In this document: one piece after another, positions 1-8,719 of the stretch
Numbering within the stretch: position 1 is the first letter of the stretch
Layout of the letters: every line of letters begins with the position of its first letter
The notes under the pieces: model-generated
Database searches by the model: none
What the model was told of the DNA's origin: nothing
The model's input: the letters and a program-made list of their open reading frames with translations, nothing else
Program-made: the position numbers and the translations under genes
Source: JAEUSG01 sp964590225
GTDB lineage: Bacteria; Fibrobacterota; OXYB2-FULL-49-7; JAEUSG01
Direction: 5' to 3'
Assembly: GCA_964590225.1 (NCBI GenBank)
Contig: CAZPWS010000032.1
Location: forward strand, 1 to 35,979
Length of the DNA stretch: 35,979 nucleotides

Positions 1-96
1 TTAGGGGGTCGATTTCTGAGGAATAAAGATATGGAAGGTGGTTTTAAAAAATTTTTGTATAGATAAATCATTATCCCCTTATTAAAAACAGAAAAA

Positions 97-131
97 GCTT
101 TTATATATTGGCGCAGCCAATATATAAAAGC
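97..131 (-). terminator. Perfect 16-bp hairpin, likely terminator of the primase-helicase gene
   Basis: Positions 97-112 and 116-131 are perfect reverse complements separated by a 3-nt loop. Read on the minus strand, the hairpin lies about 195 nt past the stop codon of the primase-helicase gene and is followed by the T-rich tract CTTTTTCTGTTTTT, as in a Rho-independent terminator. The stem is AT-rich, and on the plus strand no T-run follows. A cruciform or protein-binding role cannot be excluded. Confidence 0.6.
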
Positions 132-331
132 CATTCAAATGAAAACGCGGGCGGGGGAAAACCTCTTTTTCGGAACGAGGGATTCAAAGTTAATCTGGAA
201 ATGATTAGTTAGTGACTGAAAGCCGAGTTTTGTAGGTGAGAATCGCCGATTCTAGCAATAGTATATATATTGCTGTTTTCGGTGATAATCGACGACCATC
301 CCAGAAGACTAAAACACGCAGGCGACTAACT
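132..331. other. Noncoding stretch with nested inverted repeats (possible origin or structured RNA)
   Basis: No gene is visible here. A 15-nt palindrome lies at 239-253 (arms AGAATCG/CGATTCT). It is followed directly by a second inverted repeat at 254-274 (arms AGCAATA/TATTGCT around GTATATA). Both sit inside a 7-bp outer pair, AGTTAGT 207-213 and ACTAACT 325-331. A CCTC/GAGG hairpin lies near 155-173. The outer right arm overlaps the stop codon of the primase-helicase gene. The position beside a primase gene suggests a replication origin of the element or a structured RNA, but neither is shown. Confidence 0.3.
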
Positions 332-3300
332 GAAAGTGTGGTATACTGGGTTGGTTAGACTTCCTGCAGGTTGGATAGGTGGTGGTACAGTTTCAAAAGG
401 TTTTTCTGAAGTCTCATAATCATCAAATGCTGGTTCTGGATTAGCATACATCGTAGTATTGGCTAAACCTTCATAATCAATGGTTGTAACGATAGAAGCA
501 TCCACAGCATATACGGATTCAGGTACACCACTGGCATCAATTTTAATCGCAGTGGCGAACAATATTTCAGGTTGGTTAAAGATTGTTGTTGTACCTTTTT
601 TGGATACTGAAGCTTGATATTCCTTCTCAAGTTCACGGAGTAATTCTCTTGCTTGGCTTGTCTTGCGGATTCCAGCCTTAACAATATCATCAACCTTAAT
701 GGAGCCGTCTTTCTGAATAATCAGGGCTTTGATTTGGTTTTTTGCCCGCTCAACTTTCGGAATCTTTTTATTAATCTCATCAAGCTCCGTCCAAGTCTTC
801 CGGATAATCTGCTTAATGGGTAACGGCTGGTTGGTAACGATATATACCTTTGTGTTACCATTCACATAAGGTGAACGCCCAATTGCCTGAACGAGTTCAT
901 GAACAACATAGAATTCATACGCCTTGGTAACATCAGAATCATCAGAGCCTTTAACAACTATTCGCCAGTGCTCACTGTCCTCTATTTCCGCAACAGTATC
1001 ATGCATTTCCGGATCAACCGGCTGCTTTCCCTTCAGCAGATATGCAATAATGGCAATGTCGTCTTGATTCGGTATGGGAGCACCAACAACCATGTGTCGG
1101 GTATACCCGTCCATGCTTGCTGATCCTCGCATACCTCCAAAATGGTTGACCTCCGCATTTTCTCCGAGCAAATTCTTTATCTCCGTTTCGAACTCAAGAT
1201 GACAGACAACCGTGATAGGGGATTCCGGGTCAGCGTCTTGCAATGCTTTCAGCTTGGTTTTGATTTGCTGCGATAATTCGCCTTTTTGGTTAACATCTCT
1301 CCGCAATGAGGCACGGGGGTATTGTCCATCCATAATTTGAATGAGCGTGCTTCCGTTCCTTTCAACTCTGGATAGATGGTGCTCAACTACCTCATAGCCG
1401 GATAGTTTTCGGTACATTTCAATGTCCGCCGTTGCTGATAACAGTATAATTGTTTTGCCTTCTGGTAATTGATGGGCATCGACAAGGCATATATTATCCT
1501 TTGTGGCATTGAAATAAACATGGTCGCCGGACAAAACAAGCTTTCTGATGTCCGCTGTTAGGTTCTTGCTGTTTTGCAATTCCAAAGGATGGTCTTTGAT
1601 ATAAGATGTTACCGCAGCGTTAATATCATCAAATTCTTTTTCGGTTAGGGGATGGTTAAACTCAATCTTTGCAAACCCAGTCTTCTTGTCGCTGCCAGAC
1701 AACTCAAGGAGCCTATCTTGAATAGCGTCCGTACATCCTTTTAACTTGACATACTTGTCATTCAGTAATTGCCCTTGATTGCCGATGGCCTTAGTCACAA
1801 GCCGTAAGTAGTCACGCAAATCAGACCCGGTGATGTTCTTTTTCTCGATAAGGTCAGCGATGCAGTCCTCATCAATAATGACCATGTCTTTTGCAGGGAT
1901 ATTGTGGCTCTGCCAGAACTCAGGCCGTTTCAAGTAATGGTGGGTTAAGAATAGCTGGTCACATCGTTCCAGTTCACTGAACGCATTCAGGTATCCGCAT
2001 TTGAAATCCTTGATGCAATTCGAACAAACAACACTTCGGGTATTGAATCCCTGCTCCTGTGCTGCCTTATATTCCGCCTTGTGAATGCAATCGCTGTCTT
2101 CGAATTTTGGACATTTCCCAGCTCGTAAACTGGATTTCGCCTTAACCTTCTCCAGTGTTGGGTCAATATTCTCGTCATGTATAGGGGCAACCCAAACAAA
2201 CTGATCGTCCTGCATAATATCAACCGTGTTATGAGTCTTCCCAACACGCGTCTCGACCTTTATAATGTGAAGTTTTCCATCCCTGTTGTCTTTTATTTCA
2301 GCAAGTAGTCGGAACAATTCTCGGCGGACCTCGATTAACGGTTTGGTGGGCGAAGGTTGATAGGATGGATTTAGTTTCGTCCGAATAGCCTTACGACTAC
2401 CATGCAATGCCTTAACATAGTCAGTCGGAGTATGAGTCTGGCAGTTGGAATCGCATCTACCATACTTACTGAATGTGGAGCATCTTGGATTATGGTAGCC
2501 TTGCTTTTTTGCATACGCGATATAACGATCAAGGTCGGTTCGTGAGTAACGCTGCTTGTCCCTGGAAGAAAGCTCGTGCAGCAGTTCTGGTCCGCCCTCA
2601 AGATTATAAAGGGCAGTTATGCAGTCCTTCCACTCACCATAGTCCTGTGATTCCGGGTTGTTCCTGAAGTTTTGAAATACTGGGCAGTTTCTGAAAAGCC
2701 CATCAAAGCCTTCGGGCACAGACAGAACATCATATCCGTTAATGGGTTTGGCCGGACAAACTGTGTCAAGTGGCACTGGTTTGAATCGGCTTGCAAGGTC
2801 TAACAGTTTTTGCCGGAGTGCTGGATTCAACACATGTGGAGCTGGTGTCAAGGCTGGTGGCTTTTGTTGTGCCATCTGTTGAATGTCAGAAATAGTCTTG
2901 TTGTTAAGGTCATCCAGACTTACCGGAGTCTTAAAGCCAAGAAAAGCATTCGTCTTTTTATCGTAATTTGGAGAACCGTGAGCCCTAATCAGACGATTGT
3001 TTGTATATATATCCAAGTCAATAGTGTCGAGTTTGTATTCTACATATAATTGTACAGCAGCAGAATTCAAATTGTCAATAGTGATGCCATCGCCGATGAC
3101 TTCGGCAGGGATGGTCACATGAAAACCCTTTCCGCCGGAATAATAAACTGAAAAGTCGCCGTCTTTCAGTCCGAGAGACCGGAGTATGCCTAAAGCCTGT
3201 TTTGTCTGTTCATGGGCTCTTGAAACATCCTCTTTGTCATCAAAATCAAGGACGAAATCAACCACATAGTCGCCCTTACATTCCTGGTCTTTCCATCGTT

Positions 3301-3472
3301 GTGCTGTAATGCCGGGTTGCCGGAACTTTGTGAGATCTACCGGCTGGTTCATATCAAACGACCTGTGCTTAATGCCTTGCTGGATTCCTCCAATTCGACG
3401 GTATTTATAATCTTGCATGATGCTAATATACCCATTTTCTATTGATGCTGTAAATGTACTTGTAGCAGTCAT
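326..3472 (-). CDS. Archaeo-eukaryotic-type primase fused to a superfamily 2 helicase (mobile-element replication protein)
   Basis: Residue numbers count from the GTG at 3490. The N-terminal part has archaeo-eukaryotic primase (AEP) motifs: acidic VLDFDD (about 80-85), SGGKGFHV (118-125) and RLIRAHGS (166-173). A Cys-rich segment follows (C269, C290, C337, C346, C350). The C-terminal half is a helicase: Walker A-like ETRVGKT (413-419, first Gly missing), DEDC (541-544), LSAT (684-687) and QAIGR (868-872). Between Walker A and B lies a cluster (C460, C468, C489, C492, C498) like the metal-binding insert of XPD/DinG helicases. A winged-helix-like region is near 920-965. AEP-helicase fusions are known from plasmids, phages and integrated elements, where they prime and unwind DNA. 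The adjacent divergent integrase fits such an element. The start is uncertain: GTG 3490, ATG 3472 and ATG 3418 all lack a clear ribosome-binding site. Confidence 0.75.
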   Translation of the reverse strand: MTATSTFTASIENGYISIMQDYKYRRIGGIQQGIKHRSFDMNQPVDLTKFRQPGITAQRWKDQECKGDYVVDFVLDFDDKEDVSRAHEQTKQALGILRSLGLKDGDFSVYYSGGKGFHVTIPAEVIGDGITIDNLNSAAVQLYVEYKLDTIDLDIYTNNRLIRAHGSPNYDKKTNAFLGFKTPVSLDDLNNKTISDIQQMAQQKPPALTPAPHVLNPALRQKLLDLASRFKPVPLDTVCPAKPINGYDVLSVPEGFDGLFRNCPVFQNFRNNPESQDYGEWKDCITALYNLEGGPELLHELSSRDKQRYSRTDLDRYIAYAKKQGYHNPRCSTFSKYGRCDSNCQTHTPTDYVKALHGSRKAIRTKLNPSYQPSPTKPLIEVRRELFRLLAEIKDNRDGKLHIIKVETRVGKTHNTVDIMQDDQFVWVAPIHDENIDPTLEKVKAKSSLRAGKCPKFEDSDCIHKAEYKAAQEQGFNTRSVVCSNCIKDFKCGYLNAFSELERCDQLFLTHHYLKRPEFWQSHNIPAKDMVIIDEDCIADLIEKKNITGSDLRDYLRLVTKAIGNQGQLLNDKYVKLKGCTDAIQDRLLELSGSDKKTGFAKIEFNHPLTEKEFDDINAAVTSYIKDHPLELQNSKNLTADIRKLVLSGDHVYFNATKDNICLVDAHQLPEGKTIILLSATADIEMYRKLSGYEVVEHHLSRVERNGSTLIQIMDGQYPRASLRRDVNQKGELSQQIKTKLKALQDADPESPITVVCHLEFETEIKNLLGENAEVNHFGGMRGSASMDGYTRHMVVGAPIPNQDDIAIIAYLLKGKQPVDPEMHDTVAEIEDSEHWRIVVKGSDDSDVTKAYEFYVVHELVQAIGRSPYVNGNTKVYIVTNQPLPIKQIIRKTWTELDEINKKIPKVERAKNQIKALIIQKDGSIKVDDIVKAGIRKTSQARELLRELEKEYQASVSKKGTTTIFNQPEILFATAIKIDASGVPESVYAVDASIVTTIDYEGLANTTMYANPEPAFDDYETSEKPFETVPPPIQPAGSLTNPVYHTFS

Positions 3473-3768
3473 AATTAAAAAGAAATGCACTAAATGCTAT
3501 ATAGTTTCGATAAAGTTTAAAAGGTTGCCGAATCTGCACCAAACTAGTGCTCCGACCACTTAGTTATTACACTTTTCTCAGGATTGTCGTAGAGAAAAAT
3601 GCCGCTGGGAATGTAAAAATTAAATGGTCGTGACACTAGGCGTGTTAAGAGAATCCCACTGGAGGCTATAAAAAAAGAAAGATTTAAACTATTCAGTGAC
3701 AAGACAATTGTTTTTGTGTAAATTATATCCATCTGTTTATGCCTTCTTTCGTCGAGAAAGGGGCATCT
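3473..3768. promoter_or_regulatory. Divergent intergenic region between primase-helicase and integrase
   Basis: This AT-rich gap of about 295 bp must hold the promoters of two divergent genes. I see no convincing gene. GACCACTTAGTTATTA at 3554-3569 resembles GACCACCTAAGTCATTA at 5048-5064, on the other side of the integrase gene. This pair could be arm-type integrase sites, but the match is imperfect. Confidence 0.35.
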
Positions 3769-5034
3769 ATGAAATTAAAGATTCATCAGGGACTCTGGCA
3801 TGTGCGGTTCTGGCATAATGGCAAAGAATACCTACGCTCTTTGAAATTAAAAGGTCAGTCAAATAAAAAACCAAGTAGATTAGTCGAAGCAGCTGCTCAG
3901 GATGTTGTTTACAGCGTCAAAAAAGGAATCCCTAACACTTGTGTCAGTGGTGAACAAGAGCGAATATCATTTGGCTTCTTGGCTCAAAAGTATGTTGATC
4001 TTCATTTGAAACTCACAAGTAAGAATCTAAAGGAAGATAACTGTCAATTGCAGACTGTACGAAATTTTTTCGATAGTTATTACCTCGATGAGCTTAATAA
4101 TGATCTAATAGCAACATACGAACAAAAGCGACTGGAAGCTGGTATCAAAGGTTCTACCCTGAATCGAGAGAAAGCGTATTTCAGAGCAGTGTTAAATCAC
4201 GCCTCAAGAATACGAATTGGTGGCAAAAGGATAGTTGATAGAAACGATACACAGGATATTATTGATAGTCTGAAATTTGAGGATGAAAGTAAATATATCC
4301 AGAATCGTGATATGACTTTTGAAGAGATGAGAAATATAATCTTCAAGTGTCCTTTACATGTAGCCGTGGCACTTACAATGCAAAGTGTCACAATGTGCAG
4401 GCGTGGTGAAATACTCAGAGCAAAATGGTGTGATGTCAGGTGGCAACGAAGATTGCTCTATCTTGGTATGACTAAAAACGGAACGCAACGATACGCTCCA
4501 CTAGCCATAAACTTCAAGAGTTGTTTAGTTAACGGACAATATCAGAAAGGTGTCGATACAGAACTGATGAAGATTTTAAAAGTATGGCAAGCGTATCAAA
4601 AAGTTCAGCATAATCGTTATAAACATAATGAGCCGGAAAACATAATTACTTTCAGAGGAAAGCCAATGAAAGAATTCTTATCCGCTTTTCGTACGGCTAG
4701 AGATGAAGCCAAGGTTCAGAATGTTCGACCACACACATTCCGCCATTTTGCTGTCACTAGGTTGATAAGGATAGGGTATAGTGATAATGATTTAAGACCA
4801 TTTAGTGGCCATCGAGACCCTGCTTCTTTTAAACGGTACATTGATTACTGTCCTGACAGGTCAAATATAACAGGACTGGAAAACGATATGGTTTATGATA
4901 CGATATCATGTGAAGACTTCATAAATAATTTTAGTTTAGAGAAGTACCGTTTCGCGTTGGAAGACGATGAATTTTGTGGGAAAAAGCTTGAAACCGGATA
5001 TAAACCGGATATATGCTTGAGTACTGTCAACTAG
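3769..5034 (+). CDS. Tyrosine recombinase / site-specific integrase
   Basis: Phage-type tyrosine integrase, about 421 aa, which would catalyse integration and excision of the element. The catalytic residues are visible: Arg in CRRGEIL, Lys in MTKNGTQRYAPL, HTFRH, GHRDPASFKRY with its His, and the nucleophile Tyr. The N-terminal part resembles an arm-binding plus SAM-like core-binding domain. I chose the ATG at 3769 because GAGAAAGGGG lies 5 nt upstream; the in-frame ATG at 3739 has no ribosome-binding site. The stop codon is only 43 bp from the 3' end of tRNA-Leu, the classic arrangement for an element integrated into a tRNA gene. Confidence 0.93.
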   Translation: MKLKIHQGLWHVRFWHNGKEYLRSLKLKGQSNKKPSRLVEAAAQDVVYSVKKGIPNTCVSGEQERISFGFLAQKYVDLHLKLTSKNLKEDNCQLQTVRNFFDSYYLDELNNDLIATYEQKRLEAGIKGSTLNREKAYFRAVLNHASRIRIGGKRIVDRNDTQDIIDSLKFEDESKYIQNRDMTFEEMRNIIFKCPLHVAVALTMQSVTMCRRGEILRAKWCDVRWQRRLLYLGMTKNGTQRYAPLAINFKSCLVNGQYQKGVDTELMKILKVWQAYQKVQHNRYKHNEPENIITFRGKPMKEFLSAFRTARDEAKVQNVRPHTFRHFAVTRLIRIGYSDNDLRPFSGHRDPASFKRYIDYCPDRSNITGLENDMVYDTISCEDFINNFSLEKYRFALEDDEFCGKKLETGYKPDICLSTVN

Positions 5035-5077
5035 CAACAATTTAAGTGACCACCTAAGTCATTAAAAATGAAAAAAC

Positions 5078-5110
5078 TGCGGATGGAGGGACTTGAACCC
5101 CCACGGTCGC
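5078..5110. other. Probable attachment site (tRNA-side junction of the integrated element)
   Basis: The integrase gene ends just outside the tRNA 3' end, so the recombination core probably lies in the 3' part of tRNA-Leu (T-arm/acceptor). The tRNA is intact, so this junction keeps the full gene. No second copy of the tRNA 3' end is found in 1-5078, so the other junction should lie left of the window. The exact core cannot be set from one end. Confidence 0.5.
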
Positions 5111-5157
5111 CCACAAGATCCTAAGTCTTGCGCGTCTGCCAGTTCCGCCACATCCGC
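5078..5157 (-). tRNA. tRNA-Leu (anticodon UAG)
   Basis: On the minus strand this 80-nt sequence folds as a class II tRNA. The acceptor stem is GCGGATG/CATCCGC with discriminator A. The anticodon stem CAAGA/TCTTG encloses loop CTTAGGA (anticodon TAG). There is a long variable region, and the T-arm has loop TTCAAGT. CCA is not encoded. A run of six T follows the 3' end (positions 5071-5076) and may terminate transcription. Confidence 0.95.
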
Positions 5158-5168
5158 GTGCAGAGATT

Positions 5169-5247
5169 TCAGGAAAATAGCATATTATCGCAACTTATTC
5201 AATAGCAGGTGCAAAAGAACTAAAAACTTACCCGCTATTTTCCCTGA
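5169..5247. repeat. Long-spaced inverted repeat across the fecR stop codon and the tRNA promoter
   Basis: TCAGGAAAATAGC at 5169-5181 and GCTATTTTCCCTGA at 5234-5247 are reverse complements apart from one extra C, with about 52 bp between. The right arm covers the stop codon of the FecR-domain gene; the left arm covers the -10 box of the tRNA promoter. It could form a 3' stem-loop in the fecR transcript. Confidence 0.45.
5174..5202 (-). promoter_or_regulatory. Candidate sigma-70 promoter of tRNA-Leu
   Basis: On the minus strand, TTGAAT (5197-5202) and TATTTT (5174-5179) are separated by 17 bp. The -10 box ends 17 nt before the tRNA. This fits a short leader. Confidence 0.4.
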
Positions 5248-7685
5248 ATCGTAAGCGTCCCCTGCTGCTGTTTGGTATTTCCAAGAATATCGGTAACCCT
5301 TATTGTGTAAGAGATCACCAAAGACTGACCGCGCTTTTTTATGGCATCAGGCTTATAGGTAACCGTAATATCGTCAAACTCAAGACTGGATGGAATAGAG
5401 GCACCTTCGTAATTGAATTTTGACCCATCGGAAGCAGAAAATTCTACCCTCTTGATCAACTTTCGATCTTCAATATTGTCTATCCGGAATGTAACCGGAA
5501 CCTCTTCTGCACTCGGACTCATTCCAGGCGGAAATGGAGGATTTGCCCTAACAATCTTGGTTCCGTTAAAAGTAGATGGATTTACCGGTCTGATGTTTGG
5601 CTGCTTATCGAGATAGCCATTTTTCGTATATGTAGCTGTTACACTATTTCGCCCCTTGTCTTCTGCCTTCACTGTGTAAACAATGTTTGCACCGTTTATA
5701 AAAGACACTACTGAACTACCACCGTTTGCAGTAATCTCAAAATCAGAGACTCTTCCCTGCCCCGTGGCATCAACCATAACCTTCACTTCTTCTTCCGCTC
5801 TACCGCAATTAAATGACAAGTCCTGCACTCTAACAACGAGCCCTTTACCGTTATCCTGTAACTGCAACTGCGGTTTATGAGTGTTCCTGATAGGACAATT
5901 CCATGTTACCGTCTGCTCTCTAAAAGAGGGGGTGGCGCCTTCATCGGACGCAGAGAAAGTAACCTCGTTATTATTGCAATCCTGGTCAGTGTTCGACACC
6001 TCATAACGGTACGATTTAACAATACCTCCAGCTCCCGCAATGGGCAGCGCTCTTCCATTAGCTTTTAGCTCAACTGCCGTGGTCTTGACCTCAAAAGAGA
6101 CTTTGTCTGTCCCACACATTGGCGGTGATACCTGTAAAACAAGCGGATACTTGACCTTTTCATACTTGAATGAAACAGCCATTTTTCTTTCACCAGCAAC
6201 CGTTGAAGAGCCAACATTAACATTATAGGTTGTCTTATATATAGGGGAGCGGCCTCCCTCACACTCAGACTGTACAGAAACATCAAACCTCTTTTTTACC
6301 ACCTCGCCAGCTTCGATTATCGCCGAAACCTCCACTGTGTAATCCCCCGATTCGTCTGACATAGGATACTCTGCCTCATAGGTGCCGTCCGAAAAAACCT
6401 TTGCCTCGCGAGAGCCATCAATCAAAACCTTTGCCATAGGCGGCGAAACTCTTCCCCTGATTATTACAGGTAAAGCAGATATTTTCGCCCCCGCCCGAGG
6501 CTCAAGAACAGAGAGTTGAAGTGCTCCCCCCTGGTTCTTCTGAAAGCCGGTAACTACCTGCGCGGCAAAAGAGTTACCCGAAACCTGTGCAGGTATTCCA
6601 TTGACAAAAACCTGTGCCTTACCACCACCATTATCAATCTTGCCTTTTAGTGTAAAATCAATACCAACTTCCGAACCTGCAGCAGGTTCTAAAATCTCAA
6701 CAGGACAGACCGCTGGTGCCTTAGCAGTTTCCTTCGCCATAGCTGTATCTGCTTTATTCGCAATAGAATCAGTCTTTACAGAATCAACGGGCGGTGCCAT
6801 TACGGCTGTGGATACAAAAAACTTAACTGTTTTAGACACAACAATGCCACTTTCCGAAATCGCAGCAACAGAAAGTGTCTGTTCTTTTGTTGCGTCTGGC
6901 GGAAGGCTAATCACAACGCTAAAAAGGCCATCTTCGCCAGCGCTAATTTCACTACCACCACTTATTTTTACGGTAGCTTTAGGACGGGTTTTACCATATA
7001 CAGGAATTGATAATGAGGCGAACTCCTGCCCTTCAACCGGAGAGAGCAATTCAAGATTCATGTCGGCAGGACCATCTTGGCTACCCCCTGTTGAATCGCT
7101 CTTCATTGGTTCAACAGTAATATTATCGTCATCCTTTTTTACAACTGCCATCTGGTTTTCAAAAAGAAAGACGGCCTTGCCCCCCTTTTTATTTTTAACC
7201 TCTACCTTACCCTCCCTTACTCTTACCCTTGTGCCGCCAGGCTCAACATCCACCCCAAGTTCGGTTCCGCGAATGGCAGCTGTTGCCGTCGGTGTCTCAA
7301 AAGTAAAATTACTACGCTGATTGGTCATTTTTTTAACATTGGCCCATACGCTCCCACTTTTTACATTCACAGTGGTAGTTGCAGCCTTTGTCCTTGAATT
7401 TACTGACACTTCAGATAACCCAAAGATTGTGTTTTCCTGTATGTTGATTATCGTACCTTCTTCGGTTTCCAAATCGGCCTTCGACTCAACAAATGTCCTA
7501 ACGGCATCTTTGCTGGAAAGCCGTATGCCGATTTTTGCTTCTTTCCACTCCTTGTCGTTGCCCTTCTTAATCATTACTTTGCCGATGAAAAACGCAAGTT
7601 TGACTGGCCTATTTTCGATGGGATTTGAAAAAATTTGAGTGCAAAACAGAACGGACAGCAACAAGAAATAAAACGGGCCCTTCAT
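5235..7685 (-). CDS. Secreted FecR-domain protein with Ig-like repeats
   Basis: About 816 aa. The start is the ATG at 7685, with GGGAGGG 6 nt upstream; the ATG at 7700 lies before that site. A signal peptide is clear (MKGPFYFLLLSVLFCTQIFS, probable cleavage before NP). Residues of about 25-190 match the FecR domain, including the stretch TPTATAAIRGTELGVDV and the following VREGKVEV. Bacterial Ig-like segments follow (for example LLSPVEGQEF, ILEPAAGSEV and VLEPRAGAKI beginnings), then a long C-terminal part with many Cys. There is no membrane anchor, sortase signal or lipobox, so it is likely periplasmic or surface-exposed. FecR-fold proteins without a sigma-factor partner, as here, are commonly structural or ligand-binding rather than anti-sigma. 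The role is unknown. Confidence 0.85.
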   Translation of the reverse strand: MKGPFYFLLLSVLFCTQIFSNPIENRPVKLAFFIGKVMIKKGNDKEWKEAKIGIRLSSKDAVRTFVESKADLETEEGTIINIQENTIFGLSEVSVNSRTKAATTTVNVKSGSVWANVKKMTNQRSNFTFETPTATAAIRGTELGVDVEPGGTRVRVREGKVEVKNKKGGKAVFLFENQMAVVKKDDDNITVEPMKSDSTGGSQDGPADMNLELLSPVEGQEFASLSIPVYGKTRPKATVKISGGSEISAGEDGLFSVVISLPPDATKEQTLSVAAISESGIVVSKTVKFFVSTAVMAPPVDSVKTDSIANKADTAMAKETAKAPAVCPVEILEPAAGSEVGIDFTLKGKIDNGGGKAQVFVNGIPAQVSGNSFAAQVVTGFQKNQGGALQLSVLEPRAGAKISALPVIIRGRVSPPMAKVLIDGSREAKVFSDGTYEAEYPMSDESGDYTVEVSAIIEAGEVVKKRFDVSVQSECEGGRSPIYKTTYNVNVGSSTVAGERKMAVSFKYEKVKYPLVLQVSPPMCGTDKVSFEVKTTAVELKANGRALPIAGAGGIVKSYRYEVSNTDQDCNNNEVTFSASDEGATPSFREQTVTWNCPIRNTHKPQLQLQDNGKGLVVRVQDLSFNCGRAEEEVKVMVDATGQGRVSDFEITANGGSSVVSFINGANIVYTVKAEDKGRNSVTATYTKNGYLDKQPNIRPVNPSTFNGTKIVRANPPFPPGMSPSAEEVPVTFRIDNIEDRKLIKRVEFSASDGSKFNYEGASIPSSLEFDDITVTYKPDAIKKRGQSLVISYTIRVTDILGNTKQQQGTLTIQGK

Positions 7686-7884
7686 AAAATGCCCTCCCAT
7701 GACTTAAACATCCAAAACGGACACATATAAATAATCTACTCAAAAATGGAATTTTCGGCAGTGATTTCCATCACACACTTGAAAGAGCCAATAAAAATGA
7801 TTTTCCTTGCCTATCTCCACTATTTGAATATATCTATTAAATGTGTAATAGTTAATAAAAATTTTGAAAACTTCACAATAGAGA

Positions 7885-8253
7885 ATGGAACATATGGAAA
7901 TTAATGAAGAAAAAGTTTTAGCCAACAGTACGGTGGATGGAATTACCATAAACTACGAGGAAGATGGAAAACTTCTTGTAAAAGAGCTGGAAAAAAAAAT
8001 ATTATCGAAAGGTGCATGGACCACCATTATGTACCTGTACCAGGAACTTGATAGAGGTACAAACGACTACAAGCCCGCCAAGATCTCCCTCCGCCGCTAT
8101 CAAAAAAAAGATGGTAATTATGTGCAACGCAGCAAATTTACGATTTCCAGCGAAAAACAGGCCCATCTTATTCGAGCAAAAATTGAAGAATGGTTTCCGA
8201 GCACACTTGCAAAAATTTCCGATGACACCGTCGAAGAATCATCGGCGGAGTAA
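7885..8253 (+). CDS. Conserved small protein, first gene of the housekeeping run
   Basis: Predicted soluble protein of 122 aa with no signal peptide. The core is a basic strand-rich segment (KISLRRYQKKDGNYVQRSKF) after a helix containing GAWTTIMYLYQELD, then an amphipathic helix. I remember similar short hypothetical proteins in several bacterial groups but know no function. The basic beta-hairpin plus helix vaguely recalls PC4-type single-strand DNA-binding proteins; this is speculation. The start could also be the ATG at 7894. The gene lies 19 nt before ybeY and probably shares its transcript. Confidence 0.7.
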   Translation: MEHMEINEEKVLANSTVDGITINYEEDGKLLVKELEKKILSKGAWTTIMYLYQELDRGTNDYKPAKISLRRYQKKDGNYVQRSKFTISSEKQAHLIRAKIEEWFPSTLAKISDDTVEESSAE

Positions 8254-8272
8254 AAGGGATTCGACACGGCCA

Positions 8273-8719
8273 ATGGCCATCGCCAATGTCCACAACAATC
8301 ATCCCAAAATGACTATTAGCCTTAAGCCTTTGAAGGAGATTGTGTTAGCGGTTCTATCCGGGGAAAAAAGGACATGCGAGTCTCTTTCTGTTTCACTTAC
8401 GGATAACGATAGCGTAAAAAAGCTCAATAAAAGGTGGCGTGGAAAAAATGTACCCACAGATGTCCTCTCATTCAACTTTAACGAAGAGGGTTTTCTTGGC
8501 GAAATCATAATTTCTCTTGACAAAGCAAAATCACAAGCTTCTGAGTTCGGAGTATCGCTGCTTACGGAGACAAAAAGACTTGTTGTGCATGGTTTATTGC
8601 ACTTACTTGGTTACAGACACCACAAACGGACCGACCGACTTATAATGGAGTGCACAGAAGAACGATATCTCTGTGTATCCCATAAACAATCCACAAGGAC
8701 GCAAAAATGTTCTGGATAG
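8273..8719 (+). CDS. ybeY: Endoribonuclease YbeY (16S rRNA maturation)
   Basis: 148 aa, the usual length for YbeY, a zinc-dependent endoribonuclease involved in 16S rRNA 3'-end maturation and ribosome quality control. The family signature H-x3-H-x5-H is present as HGLLHLLGYRH (H106, H110, H116), preceded by the substrate-site segment VPTDVLSFNF. The usual GYDH is GYRH here. The reading frame is open far upstream, but residues before the ATG at 8273 are a shadow of the preceding gene; ATG 8309 is an alternative start. It overlaps the next gene by 13 nt, indicating translational coupling. Confidence 0.9.
   Translation: MAIANVHNNHPKMTISLKPLKEIVLAVLSGEKRTCESLSVSLTDNDSVKKLNKRWRGKNVPTDVLSFNFNEEGFLGEIIISLDKAKSQASEFGVSLLTETKRLVVHGLLHLLGYRHHKRTDRLIMECTEERYLCVSHKQSTRTQKCSG

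Noticed and set aside
1..96. Partial gene at the left edge
   Set aside because: All frames are short and AT-rich with no motif; I see nothing coding here.
155..185. tRNA 3'-end remnant as the left att site
   Set aside because: GAGGGATTCAAAG only loosely resembles a tRNA T-arm complement and does not match the tRNA-Leu 3' end.
6601..7320. 239-aa plus-strand open frame
   Set aside because: It lies antisense within the FecR-domain gene and its S/T/P-rich product has no domain; it is a shadow frame.
8012..8272. Long N-terminal extension of YbeY
   Set aside because: The extension is the preceding gene read in another frame; from 8273 the protein has the family length.
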